Origin: Pseudomonadales bacterium
GTDB taxonomy: Bacteria; Pseudomonadota; Gammaproteobacteria; Pseudomonadales; Halieaceae
Length of the DNA stretch: 64,000 bases
Assembly: GCA_024234675.1 (NCBI GenBank)
Contig: JACKNU010000001.1
Span: 124,001 to 188,000 of the forward strand
Direction: 5' to 3'
The position numbers and the translations under genes were made by a program. A model generated the notes under the pieces. That model searched no databases and was not told the DNA's origin. It saw only the letters and a list, made by a program, of their open reading frames with translations. Position 1 is the stretch's first letter; each line of letters starts with the position of its first letter. Positions 44,323-53,608 of the stretch are shown one piece after another.

Positions 44323-47300
44323 TTATCCGACCGGCCCCGGGGGGCATATCAGCGGGGACTGGGCCGCCGGCTGTTCGGAGCCACACAAGTCCTTGCGGAT
44401 ATGCTTCTGCACCGAAGTGCAGGGGTTTTCGCTGGCGAGGGCGCGTTTCAGCACGCTCTCACCCACGATGGACAGGCCGCCGGTCAGGATGGCCGCCCAG
44501 CCGCGCCATAGCAGGCCGGTGGCATCCGGTATGATCTTGGGGTCGCTAAGGGCACCCTCGATCTCTATGGTGTTGGAAAATACGTTGCCGACCGACATGC
44601 CTACTCCCTTGCGGCTGCTGGAACTGAAATTCATGTGGATGATCTCTGTCTTCAGATCCAGTTCCACCTTGCCCACCAGGTTGGCCTGGCGGGTGCGGGC
44701 GGCGTAGCCGTAGGGGGTGATGCCCTTGCCGTCCTTGAAGACGCCCAGGGTGAGCGCGCACTCCAGCTCGGGTTGCTTTTCTCGCGAGCCGGGAATCAGG
44801 GTGTCGAAGGCCGCCGTGGCCACATCGGCGGTGAGCAACATTAACTTGCTGTAATCCAGCGGTCCGGACCCCAGTTCAAGGTAAATCAGCCCGTCGACTG
44901 CCGCGGCGAGAGCCGCCTGGCTGTCTCCCTGGCTGCGCACGTCGAAATAGCCGCTGCGAGGTATTGCGGCTTTTACCACGGGACCCTGGAGATTCCTGAA
45001 TTCGCCGTTCAAATGCAAGGAGGCGGGCTGCTGGCTGGCATCGAGCTGCACCTTTATCCAGGCGTCGCCCCTGTTGACGACCGCGGCCCGGGCCTCGGCT
45101 GACAGCTGTCCATCCTGTATGGCGACAGTCAGTTCCAGGTCGCTGGCCCGGGCCTCGATGCTTTCCAGGGAATCCAGCTTGCCGCGGATCTCAAGCTGGT
45201 ATTCCTTTATCCAGGACAGCGGCAGGGGATCCTTGCTGAAAATCTTGTCGCCGGGCTCGGCTTCCCGGGGCCCGGACAACAGCCGCAGTGGTGCCAGGAC
45301 AACGTCCCCCACCATGTCGAGGCCGGCCCTGGCGGTGCGGGTGATAAGGGAATCCTCCTGCGGTTTTGCAGCGGCGTCCGGGGATGGCTTGTCGACATCC
45401 TCCCAGGGCAATAGTGACAGTTTGCCGCCATCGAGTTGAACTTCTATTCGCGGTGGCGTGGTGTCGTGGAAAACCACGCTGCCACGCAAGTCGGTATCGC
45501 CCCACTGCAGGCTGCGGATAGTTGCCTGCATGCCATCGGGAATCCTGCGCGCCGTCATCGACACTTTGCGCGCTGGGCTACCCTGCGGGTCACCCGGGTC
45601 CGGGCTGGACGCCAATTCCAGGGAGCCGTTGAGGTCACCCAGCAATTCCGCCACCGTGCCGCCCTCGCTCTGCAGCGAGAGGGTGCCGGACACCGGGATT
45701 TTCCTGGCCGCAGCCTTTTCAGCCAGGAAGTCGTCAATGGGCAGGTCCACGACCTGGGCGTCCACCGAGAGAGCCGCGCTGGTATCGCGCCAGCTGATGG
45801 CCCCGTGACTTTTGAAAGTACCCCCCTGCATGGCGAAGTCCAGGCGATCGACCGCCAGTTGCCCGGACCGGCTGTCTATCTGCAGGTCGACATCGGACAG
45901 CAGTGCCTTGCTCAGCTGCAGCGACCGGGCCTTGAGGCTCAAGCGCGCATCGCCCAGTTTTCTCAGGGCGCTCAGGTCGTCCGTGTCGTTGTCCCCCGCC
46001 TGCTGGCTCGAGGTTGTTGCCAGCAGGGCGGGAATGTCGAGCTTCTCGGATTCCAGGGTGGCGATCAACCAGGGCTTGCGGCCATCTACCATGGACAGGT
46101 TGCCGGTGAGATTCTGTTGCAGCGAATCCACCTTCAGCGCGCTGATATCCAGGCCGGTGATCCGGTCCTCGGCCATCACAGGTCGGGCGACGCCGGAGAT
46201 TTTCAGCTGTTCTTCCGGCCTGGGCGGTCGCTGCCAGTCATGGTCCTGGCGAAAATCTATGTTGAGTTCGGCCGTGCCGCGCAGTGCGGCAAATATTTCC
46301 GCGGGGTTACTGCCGCTGCCGCTGGCCTTGATGATGCCGCTGGTGCGGCTGTCCGTCAGTGTCGATTCCTGGCGGAACAGTTTGGGCAGGTTCGCCTGCT
46401 GCAGCGCCGCCTCGAGTTCCAGATCGATTGTCTCCCCGGCGGCACGGCGAGCCTGCAGGCGCAGGTCGGCGCTGCCGCCGAAGGCGCTCTGTACCTCCAG
46501 GGTCATGAGGCCGCCGGAATCGGTCCGCTGCAGGGTGATGGCGCCGCGTTCAATGGGCAGCTGGCGCAGCTGCAGGTCGCTGACATCAAGCTGCCAGTCA
46601 AGATCCATATCGGGCAGGGCCTGCAGGAAAGCGGGCAGGGCGACGCCCGCGGCATCGTCTTCGGGTGTCGGCGGCAGCAGGGTGTTCAGGTCCAGATGCC
46701 GGGCGCTGAGCTTGCCACTGAGCCGGCGCGGTGCGTTGCCGGAGAGGCTGGCCGAGCCGCTAATTTGTCCGCCGGCAAGCTGGATGTCCAGCGTCTCCAG
46801 GGCCAGTTCGTTGGGCCGGTTGTCCAGCTGCGCGGCGATGATGACCGGGGTTTCCTGCTCGCCCCGGTGGCTGCCCTGGAGGTCGATCTCGCCCTGCAGT
46901 GTGTTGAGCAGCGTTTGCCAGTTGCTGCCCTCGGCGGTGATGCGAGCGCGCCCGGCATGCCAGGACCACTGGCTGTCCAGGAAGGGTGTGGCGAGCCCCT
47001 GCGATGCCTCAGCCGCCTTGACCTGCGCAATCAGGTCCAGTCGCCAACCGCTGGCGGAACTGCCCAGCCGGGCACTGCCGCTGAGGTCACCTGCCGCGCC
47101 GTGGCTGGCAAAGGAGGGCAGCGTTACGCCCTCAGCCCCCGTGGTGAACTCCAGGACATTGCCCGTCCGCACCTGCTTGTGCCAGCGAATTTCATCGATG
47201 GTCAACTGGCCCTGGTGGGTGGGCAGGTCCAGCCGCGGCAGGTCCTCGGTGGCGGGGCTGGGGTCGGCCTGATCGTAATTGTCCAGCAGGACCCGCAGGC

Positions 47301-48081
47301 TGTGGATATCCAGGGTCTTTATGTGGGTGGTGGATTGCTCCGGCAGGGCCCAGCTTTCCTTGTTGCCGCTGTCGATCCTGGCTTGTAAGGCGGCCGCGGC
47401 AACCCGCGCGGACAGCTGGTATCCCCCTGCAGTCCCTGGCTGGATGGTCAGTTCACCGCTGATGCGGGAGTCGGCTTTGCCCTGTGCGGTGACCGCCAGT
47501 TCCAGTTGCAGGCGCGCCAGGCGCAATAAATCAGGCAGTGACTGCAGGTTGGCCTCAAGGACTACCGGTACACCGTCCAGGGTGTACTGCCAGTCCAGGC
47601 TGGCGCTGTCTCCCTGCCGCCGCCAGTGGGCGGCGGCCACCGGGTAGTGACGGTCGGTGGCGATATAGAGGCCGTTCTCAAGCCGCAGCTGGTCCGGCAG
47701 GTAGGGGTCGAGAAAACTGTAATCGGTGGGCCAGGGGTTGTCATTTCCCGGCCAGCGGGCGGGGTTGACCGAGAGCCGGTCGGCGCTGGCCTGGCGCAGG
47801 CGCAATTCCCTGTGCAGCAGGTCTGACCAGTGCAGGGACACGCTGACATCGGTGGCGCGAATCGCCGGGTCGGCGGGGTTCCCCATGACCAGTTCAGGGC
47901 TGCTGACCACCAGCTTGAGCAGTCGTACCCGGGTGGGCCCCAGGGTGACCGGTATGCCCAGTTCCCTGCTCAGGATATGGGGAAGCTCCGCGTCCAGCAG
48001 CCGTGCTGCAATGCGGTCACCCCAGTGCAGCAGGGCCGCGAGTAACAGTAGCGGCGCGCACAAAAATAGTAGTCGCTTCAA
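44323..48081 (-). CDS. AsmA-like giant periplasmic protein
   Basis: This 1252-residue AsmA/YhdP-like protein is anchored by an N-terminal membrane helix (RLLFLCAPLLLLAALLHW). It carries long stretches of beta-rich AsmA repeats (for example LDIHSLRVLLDNY, LSGKLSARHLDLNTLL, LSLKARSLQLSKALL). A second AsmA-type region and a basic C-terminus follow. AsmA family proteins are linked to phospholipid transport and outer-membrane homeostasis. It is transcribed away from ppx, with a 73-bp gap. Confidence 0.86.
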   Translation of the reverse strand: MKRLLFLCAPLLLLAALLHWGDRIAARLLDAELPHILSRELGIPVTLGPTRVRLLKLVVSSPELVMGNPADPAIRATDVSVSLHWSDLLHRELRLRQASADRLSVNPARWPGNDNPWPTDYSFLDPYLPDQLRLENGLYIATDRHYPVAAAHWRRQGDSASLDWQYTLDGVPVVLEANLQSLPDLLRLARLQLELAVTAQGKADSRISGELTIQPGTAGGYQLSARVAAAALQARIDSGNKESWALPEQSTTHIKTLDIHSLRVLLDNYDQADPSPATEDLPRLDLPTHQGQLTIDEIRWHKQVRTGNVLEFTTGAEGVTLPSFASHGAAGDLSGSARLGSSASGWRLDLIAQVKAAEASQGLATPFLDSQWSWHAGRARITAEGSNWQTLLNTLQGEIDLQGSHRGEQETPVIIAAQLDNRPNELALETLDIQLAGGQISGSASLSGNAPRRLSGKLSARHLDLNTLLPPTPEDDAAGVALPAFLQALPDMDLDWQLDVSDLQLRQLPIERGAITLQRTDSGGLMTLEVQSAFGGSADLRLQARRAAGETIDLELEAALQQANLPKLFRQESTLTDSRTSGIIKASGSGSNPAEIFAALRGTAELNIDFRQDHDWQRPPRPEEQLKISGVARPVMAEDRITGLDISALKVDSLQQNLTGNLSMVDGRKPWLIATLESEKLDIPALLATTSSQQAGDNDTDDLSALRKLGDARLSLKARSLQLSKALLSDVDLQIDSRSGQLAVDRLDFAMQGGTFKSHGAISWRDTSAALSVDAQVVDLPIDDFLAEKAAARKIPVSGTLSLQSEGGTVAELLGDLNGSLELASSPDPGDPQGSPARKVSMTARRIPDGMQATIRSLQWGDTDLRGSVVFHDTTPPRIEVQLDGGKLSLLPWEDVDKPSPDAAAKPQEDSLITRTARAGLDMVGDVVLAPLRLLSGPREAEPGDKIFSKDPLPLSWIKEYQLEIRGKLDSLESIEARASDLELTVAIQDGQLSAEARAAVVNRGDAWIKVQLDASQQPASLHLNGEFRNLQGPVVKAAIPRSGYFDVRSQGDSQAALAAAVDGLIYLELGSGPLDYSKLMLLTADVATAAFDTLIPGSREKQPELECALTLGVFKDGKGITPYGYAARTRQANLVGKVELDLKTEIIHMNFSSSSRKGVGMSVGNVFSNTIEIEGALSDPKIIPDATGLLWRGWAAILTGGLSIVGESVLKRALASENPCTSVQKHIRKDLCGSEQPAAQSPLICPPGPVG

Positions 48082-48172
48082 TGTCCGGTATCTTGCGAAA
48101 AGGGGCGCCTATGGTAGCAGCGGCTTGGGTGGCGTGCCACGCCCGCGCAGGCTGGCGAGCTCCTCCATCCGG

Positions 48173-49126
48173 TCAGTGCCGGACGCCGAATCGCTCCCGC
48201 GCCAGGGCAATCTTGGTGTCGTGGTCGTCGGTCATCTCGGCGATTTTTCGGGCGGCCCGCAAACGGTGGCGCAACCCCGCCATGTTCGCCACCTGGATGG
48301 CCAGTCCCGGCCGCGCATTGAGTTCCAGCAGCATCGGGCCCGAGCTCCTGTCCAGGACGATGTCGGCGCCGATGTAGCCCAGCCCGGTCATCTCCACGCA
48401 ACTGGCGGCCAGGTCCAGAATGCGATCCCAGTGGGGCACATGCAACTCGCTGAAATGCGCTCCCGTATCCGGGTGGATGTCCACCAGTTCACCGTGCTGC
48501 ACCGCGCGCACGGCGCGGCCGCTGTCCATGTCCAGGCCCACACCTACCGCGCCCTGGTGCAGGTTGGCCTTGCCGTCCGACGCATGGGTGGCGCAGCGCA
48601 TCATCGCCATCACAGGCACGCCGCGAAAGGCGATTACCCGGATGTCGGGTACGCCCTCGTAGCTGTATTGCTCCAGATAGGGATCGAAGTCGATCAACCC
48701 CTCGATCATGGCGCGGTCGTTCCTGCCGCCGAGGCTGTGCAGGCCGGCGAGTATGTTCGACAGGTGGCGGCGTACTTCATCGGCACCGATCAGGGCGCCG
48801 CTGGACTTGCGGTAGAGTTCACCCTCGCGGCCGACGATAACCAGGATACCCTTGCCGCCGCTGCCCTGTACCGGCTTGATGACAAAGGCGGGGAACTGCT
48901 CCAGGGTGTGGATAGCCCCGGCGATCTGGTGCTGGTACTCGATGGTACCGAACAGCTCTGGAACCGGGATGCCGTGGGCCAGGGCGGTTTGCTTGGTCAG
49001 CAGCTTGTCATCCACCAGGGGATAGTTGCGGCGCGGGTTGTACTTGCCGATAAAGCCTATATTGCGCCGGTTCATGCCCAGAATACCCAGCTCCCTGAGC
49101 CTTCGTGGCGAGATAAAGTGCATCAT
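48173..49126 (-). CDS. RimK-like ATP-grasp ligase (alpha-L-glutamate ligase-like)
   Basis: This 317-residue ATP-grasp protein related to RimK and TIGR02291 shows the ATP-binding lid FVIKPVQGSGGKGILVIVG, the metal residues in DIVLDRSSGPMLLELNARPGL, and LVDDKLLTKQTALAHGIPVPEL. It overlaps the upstream transglutaminase gene by four bases, and a retropepsin-like protease gene lies further upstream in the same operon. Such triads occur in many gammaproteobacteria and are thought to modify or process a peptide or protein, but the natural substrate is unknown. Confidence 0.9.
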   Translation of the reverse strand: MMHFISPRRLRELGILGMNRRNIGFIGKYNPRRNYPLVDDKLLTKQTALAHGIPVPELFGTIEYQHQIAGAIHTLEQFPAFVIKPVQGSGGKGILVIVGREGELYRKSSGALIGADEVRRHLSNILAGLHSLGGRNDRAMIEGLIDFDPYLEQYSYEGVPDIRVIAFRGVPVMAMMRCATHASDGKANLHQGAVGVGLDMDSGRAVRAVQHGELVDIHPDTGAHFSELHVPHWDRILDLAASCVEMTGLGYIGADIVLDRSSGPMLLELNARPGLAIQVANMAGLRHRLRAARKIAEMTDDHDTKIALARERFGVRH

Positions 49127-50646
49127 TGCTGCTTGTCCAGGTCGCGAAAGCGATACAGCTCGGACAGGCGGTAGCCGGTGTATCTGCCCAGCACCAGGAT
49201 GATGCCCAGCAGGCTGAGAATCAGTTCGGGGAAATTGAAGGTCAGGTGCTCCACCAGGCGGTTGGACATCAGCAGGTAAGCCAGCACCGCCACCAGCAGG
49301 CTACCGCTGCCCTGCACCAGTACCTCATGTACCCCTTCCTCCTCCCACAGGATGGACATGCGCTCTATGGTCCAGGCCAGGATGATGGTGGGGAAGAAGG
49401 TGACGGTCAGGGCTCGGTCCAGTCCCATCTTGTAGCTGATGATGGCGGTGGCCGCCATCATGAGAATCACCACGATGATGACGGCGGAGATGCGCGATAC
49501 CAGCAGCAGGTTCATGTAGCTGAGCCAGGAGCGGATATACAGGCCCACGCTCACCAGGATGAGAAACAGGCTGAGGCCGGGCAGCAGCGTGGTCTGCAGG
49601 AAGGCCAGCGCAATCAGCACCGGCATGAAGGTGCCGGAGGTCTTGATGCCGACCAGCAGGCGCATAATGACCACCACGAGCGCAGCCACGGGTATCAACA
49701 ACAGGACCTTGAATACCCCCTGTTGCTCCACCGGCAATGCAAAGATGGAAAAATCCAGCAGGTTGAACTCTTCCACCCGCTGCTCCATGCCCATCACGGT
49801 CTTGGCGGGCAGGCTGTTGCTCACCAGGGCGAATTCGAGACTGGAGTCCCTGCCGCCGACCACGCCCAGAATGGTGTCGTTACCGCGCTCCCATACGAAG
49901 AAATTGGCGGGCATGCCGATATTGCCGTTCTCGGGGTCGATGATTACCCAGTTATTACCGTCGTGAAATTCCAGCAGGGAGCTGATGGTCTGGCGCCGAC
50001 GGCCGTCCTCCAGGCGAATGCCGCGCACCTGCTGGGCCGGTATTCCCGCGTAGGCCAGGACAATCTGGAGTACCGCCAGGGGCGGCTCCTCGAAGGAGCC
50101 CAGCAGGAACTGGGCATCCATATCGGGCGAATCCGCATTGAACTCCTTGACCAGCAGGCTGACGAAACTGCGATCATCGGAAGACCGGTCCCGCAGCAAG
50201 GTAATCAGGCGCTCGGTGGCCGCCAGCTGGTCCTTTTCCAGGCGTTGCCGGTCTATCCCCCGGGGCGGTATATCCTCCAGCAGGGCGTCTATCGGCCGGT
50301 AGACCTGCATCTTGTAATACAGGGTGGTGGAGTGGTCGAGGTTCTGGCGAGTCCAGCGCGCGCTGCGGCCGCGACCGTCCTCCACCACGGTGAAGCCGAA
50401 GCCTGAGGAGGCGAAATACTCCTCCAGTATCACCCAGCCACCCAGTCCCTGGGGCAGGGTGAGGTCGACCTGGACCGGCCCGCCGGTGGGCTTGAAATTG
50501 ATCTTGGACTCGATGGTCCAGACCTGCCGCGATTCACCGGGCAGTAGCGGGAAGCCCAGGTTGATGGCCTTGTACAGGGTGAGGCCTATGCCGAAAAAGA
50601 ACAGCGACCCCGCTATGAGGCCCATATGGTATTTGGATGCTTTCAT
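49123..50646 (-). CDS. Inactive-transglutaminase/7TM protein
   Basis: This 507-residue protein has an N-terminal membrane helix (LIAGSLFFFGIGLTLYKA), a periplasmic transglutaminase-like domain (residues ~110-260, with LAYAGIPAQQVRGIRLEDGRR) in which the catalytic Cys/His/Asp set is not evident, and a C-terminal block of seven membrane helices (LLIPVAALVVVIMRLLV to LILSLLGIILVLGRYTGY). This architecture is known as inactive transglutaminase fused to 7TM. It is coupled to the ATP-grasp gene (4-bp overlap) and follows the protease gene by 12 bp. Confidence 0.88.
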   Translation of the reverse strand: MKASKYHMGLIAGSLFFFGIGLTLYKAINLGFPLLPGESRQVWTIESKINFKPTGGPVQVDLTLPQGLGGWVILEEYFASSGFGFTVVEDGRGRSARWTRQNLDHSTTLYYKMQVYRPIDALLEDIPPRGIDRQRLEKDQLAATERLITLLRDRSSDDRSFVSLLVKEFNADSPDMDAQFLLGSFEEPPLAVLQIVLAYAGIPAQQVRGIRLEDGRRRQTISSLLEFHDGNNWVIIDPENGNIGMPANFFVWERGNDTILGVVGGRDSSLEFALVSNSLPAKTVMGMEQRVEEFNLLDFSIFALPVEQQGVFKVLLLIPVAALVVVIMRLLVGIKTSGTFMPVLIALAFLQTTLLPGLSLFLILVSVGLYIRSWLSYMNLLLVSRISAVIIVVILMMAATAIISYKMGLDRALTVTFFPTIILAWTIERMSILWEEEGVHEVLVQGSGSLLVAVLAYLLMSNRLVEHLTFNFPELILSLLGIILVLGRYTGYRLSELYRFRDLDKQQ

Positions 50647-50658
50647 CGCTGCCTGGGC

Positions 50659-51312
50659 TCAGTTGGATACGAGGTGCTTGCGACTGACGTCGACGATCAT
50701 GGTGTCCACCAGCACGTTCCGGCCGACAATCAACGGGTATTCCATGTCGCGATCATTGAGGGTCACGTCCGCCAGGATGCGTGACTCTCCCAGACTGATC
50801 CACAGTTTGACCACGTAGCGCGTCTGCTTGTCGCCGTCACCGGATTTCTTGACAACCTTGCGCCGCAGTCGTTCCTCGACGGCGATCTGCTCTTCCGTGG
50901 CGGGGTCAAGCAGGGAAAAATGCACCCAGCGCTTGCCGTCTTTTTCCACCAGTTGCAGGTTTTCGGCGTGCAGGGTCGTAGTCGCGGAGCCGGTGTCGAT
51001 GCGGGCCTCCATGCGGATATTCGCGGGCTCAACCGTGGCCCACTCCACCGCGCCGACTATCGGCAGGTGCTTTTGGGTGGCGGTGGTCGCGGCGGTCGCC
51101 GGGGGAGGGGGAGCCTGCACGGTCACCACTTTTTCCACCACCTGGGGCTCGGGGCAACTGAGGGGCTCTGCAACCACCTCCGGGCAAACCGGGCAGGCCG
51201 GTGCCTCCACCGTGGCGGGGCACTCGGGCTGCTGGGGGGAGGACTGGAACATGCTACAGCCCGCCAACAGGCCGTAGGCGAGAAGAGTGGAAGTCCTGAG
51301 CGTCGTATTCAT
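50659..51312 (-). CDS. Retropepsin-like ATP-dependent zinc-protease family lipoprotein
   Basis: This 217-residue lipoprotein has a lipobox in LLAYGLLAGCSMF. A Cys/Pro/Val-rich linker (residues ~25-75) is followed by a retropepsin-like domain (Pfam Zn_protease): the Asp triad ARIDTGSATTTLHAENL, the strand RWVHFSLLDP, and GRNVLVDTMIVD. Start ATG 51312 was chosen because it opens the lipoprotein signal; the frame is open upstream. It is the first gene of the operon with the 7TM transglutaminase-like and ATP-grasp genes. Related operons have been tied to stress adaptation in pseudomonads. Confidence 0.87.
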   Translation of the reverse strand: MNTTLRTSTLLAYGLLAGCSMFQSSPQQPECPATVEAPACPVCPEVVAEPLSCPEPQVVEKVVTVQAPPPPATAATTATQKHLPIVGAVEWATVEPANIRMEARIDTGSATTTLHAENLQLVEKDGKRWVHFSLLDPATEEQIAVEERLRRKVVKKSGDGDKQTRYVVKLWISLGESRILADVTLNDRDMEYPLIVGRNVLVDTMIVDVSRKHLVSN

Positions 51313-51401
51313 TGGGTGCAGGTTAATTAATCCCGATGGAATTGTATATGCCCCAGATGGCAAGGTACTCCAGGCCTCCTCGTTGCCAGGGCCAACCCGG
51401 A

Positions 51402-51418
51402 TAGTGTGAACAGGCCCT
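51402..51418 (+). repeat. 17-bp intergenic repeat (second copy 55061-55077)
   Basis: TAGTGTGAACAGGCCCT occurs here upstream of the protease operon and again between sufB and sufC (55061-55077), an exact 17-bp match. A partial match, AGGGCCTGTTAGCC, lies just after sufS (58429-58442). It may be a dispersed intergenic motif of this genome. Confidence 0.7.
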
Positions 51419-51440
51419 AGCATAGCTGATTCCGGCCGCT

Positions 51441-51467
51441 TTGCGGCTATCGCCACTCGAGCGACTG
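51441..51467. repeat. 27-bp target duplication of IS1202-type copy 2 (partner 52812-52838)
   Basis: The 27 bp left of the element (beginning TTGCGGCTATCGCC) are repeated exactly on the right at 52812-52838. The terminal G may belong to the element, which would make the duplication 26 bp. Duplications of about this length are characteristic of the IS1202 group. Confidence 0.92.
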
Positions 51468-52811
51468 TTGTTAGCAAGTAGAACTGTCCGGTTTTTATAG
51501 CAAATGAATTGTCCGCTTTTGTTGAACCGGGATTCTCACCCCGGAGCAGCCGCGAAGCGGGTTACGCTGCTGCTTTTTTGGTTTGCCCTTTTAGTCTGCC
51601 ATCGGCGGTGTAGCTGGCAAGGTGCCTTGGACCATGGAATAGCGCCAGGTTCCCGTTCGGGTACTCGTGCACCTTTACCGTCTTTCTGGCGAAATGCCTG
51701 AACTGCGGCCCCTGAGGCAGCTCAAGCGTCATCCCCTGGTAGCTGACACAGCTGTCCTTGCTCACCTGGCGCTCCACCTGTCTGCACAGGATGTTGTCGA
51801 TATCGACCCCCAGCAGCGGGACGAAGGCGCTACCTGGCTCCGTAGGCGTTACCATGAACCGGCGGTTGAAGCGCTTGAGGTAGGTGCGGCGCAGGAACGC
51901 GTTGGCGGCCTCCATGGTGGTGACGTTGGCCAAGGCCAGTTCCTTGGGCAGCCGGTCCTGCAGGGTTCGGAAGAAGCGCCCGAGCGGCCCCGGGCCTCCG
52001 GCGAGTAGGCCGCTATCATCTGGATGCCCAACTGGTTCATGGCGCGGCCGAACTGGGTCAGGCGGCGCTTGTCCACCTTGTCACCGGCCTCGGTGGTCAC
52101 CCAGTAATGGCTGCCCCGGTCACTGTAGAAACTGCTGAACAGGCCCTTTTGGAGCAGGGTCTCCCTGACCCCTTGAAAGCTTGATAGTGTCCCTTCCTCC
52201 TCCACGAAGAACGCCGAGTAGATCTCGCTGTTGGCGTCATCCATGGTGACGATCAGATCCCAGACCTGACCCGGCACCCACTCGTGGGTCGAGCCGTCCT
52301 GGTGAATCATCATGCCCGGCAGTGGTGCCCTGGGACGTCGGCGCCGCTGCGTACCGCGCCGTTTGCCCCCCTGGGGGCCAGTGCGGACGCCTGCAGGCGG
52401 GATTTGACCCAGGTATACGACCGCTGGCCCTTGTGCTCGTCCTGGTAGCGCTCGAAGAAGTGTTTGACGCTCCAGCCGTCATACCGCTCCTTGTACAGGG
52501 CCTCCAGCCGCAGCACCTCGTCGACCGGTGCCCTGCGGCTGGACACTTCGCTGATCCGCTTGTCCATCAAGCCCTCCATACCGGCCTCCTCGTAGCGGTC
52601 GATATAGCGCCGGAAGGTGCGCTCACACACGCCCAGCAGCTGAGCTGCCTGCTCCTGGGTCAATCGTCTGTCCTGCCAACCATCATAGGCCTCTTCAAAT
52701 CTCATGAGTCTGGTCTCCTGTAACCATGCTGTCCGGCCCACTTGTTGCCTCCAATCAAGGACTTAGTGAAACCGGACAGAATACTTGCTACAGAACCGGA
52801 CAGATTATTAG
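51468..52811 (-). mobile_element. IS1202/ISNCY-type insertion sequence, copy 2 (inactivated)
   Basis: This second, inverted copy of the element at 2535-3878 spans 1345 bp (if the terminal G at 51467 is counted) against 1344 bp. The one-base difference equals the net of the +2 and -1 indels in its transposase. The ends match copy 1. It inserted between the protease operon and the iscR-suf operon, in non-coding DNA, and the target duplication is perfect. Confidence 0.92.
51562..52705 (-). pseudogene. Frameshifted IS1202-type transposase
   Basis: The copy-1 transposase frame is broken twice. A run of six C (52366-52371; four in copy 1) gives +2 near codon 113. A one-base deletion near 51979-51982 destroys the Glu codon of the GRSERFF motif, i.e. 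the catalytic Glu. The last part (from 51933) reads in frame again, with Lys to Asn near the end. No programmed frameshift is implied because copy 1 is fully open. Movement would need the intact copy in trans. Confidence 0.93.
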
Positions 52812-53000
52812 TTGCGGCTATCGCCACTCGAGCGACTGGCGTTGACGCGGTGGTTGATGCGATAATCTGGCCCCTCGGGGGAGCGCGAAGATTAGCCCAG
52901 CAAGGCCCTGCTGCCAACGGGCTCCCCTGGTTTGCGACTTTTTCCGACCGCGCTTCCGTCGCGGTCCTGTCGATAATACCTGAGCAAAATACTCTGTTAA

Positions 53001-53025
53001 ATAGTTGACTAAAATAGTGGGTTAT
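53001..53025 (+). promoter_or_regulatory. IscR type-1 binding site upstream of the regulator gene
   Basis: The 25-bp sequence starts ATAGTTGACTAAAATAG and ends GTGGGTTAT. It fits the type-1 IscR consensus (ATASYYGACT, RWWWY, AGTCRRSTAT) at all but two positions. It lies 54 bp upstream of the regulator ATG, as expected for autoregulation by the [2Fe-2S] form. Confidence 0.8.
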
Positions 53026-53078
53026 GAGACGCTTGCGGGTGCCATTTAACCGCATCCTGACAAGTGGAGCGTAATTCC

Positions 53079-53564
53079 ATGAGACTCACCACCAAAGGCC
53101 GATACGCTGTCACCGCCATGCTGGATCTGGCTTTGCACCACGACCAGGGACCCATTCGACTGGCGGGCATTTCTGATCGCCAGGGCATCTCGCTGTCCTA
53201 TCTCGAGCAGCTGTTCGCCCAGCTGCGTCGCCGGGAACTGGTGCGCAGTGTGCGCGGCCCGGGCGGCGGCTATCACCTCGGGCGCCACGCCAGCAAGATC
53301 AGTGTAGCTGAGGTAATCGCGGCGGTTAACGAGGACACCGATGTTTCCCGCTGCGGCGGCTCCGGCAACTGCCACGAGGGGGAGACCTGTCTCACCCACC
53401 ACCTGTGGATGGATTTGTCGAACCAGGTCAGGGCCTTCCTGGAGGACATTTCCCTGGGTGACCTGGTGAACCGTCAGGAAGTGAAGCAGGTATCCCGGAA
53501 GCAGCAGGCCAGAAGCCAGAAGCGCGATAGCCAGGACGACGGGATCCTCGCCAGCAACAGCTGA
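53079..53564 (+). CDS. iscR: IscR-like Rrf2-family iron-sulfur regulator
   Basis: This 161-residue Rrf2-family repressor has a winged helix-turn-helix (RLTTKGRYAVTAMLDLALHH to LSYLEQLFAQLRRRELVRSVRGPGGGYHLG). The cluster-binding set is three Cys and His in RCGGSGNCHEGETCLTHHLW (~residues 91-110). The C-terminus is Lys/Gln/Ser-rich. ATG 53079 starts the conserved MRLTTKGRYAV. It leads the suf operon: sufB starts 44 bp downstream. Autoregulation and control of suf by cluster status are inferred from the site at 53001-53025. Confidence 0.95.
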   Translation: MRLTTKGRYAVTAMLDLALHHDQGPIRLAGISDRQGISLSYLEQLFAQLRRRELVRSVRGPGGGYHLGRHASKISVAEVIAAVNEDTDVSRCGGSGNCHEGETCLTHHLWMDLSNQVRAFLEDISLGDLVNRQEVKQVSRKQQARSQKRDSQDDGILASNS

Positions 53565-53608
53565 TCAATCCCGCAGACGGCTGTGCACCGGCCACCGGAG
53601 GTAAACAC

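Noticed and set aside
51979..52371. Programmed frameshifting in the second IS1202-type copy
   Set aside because: The other copy encodes the same protein in one uninterrupted frame, and one indel removes the catalytic Glu.
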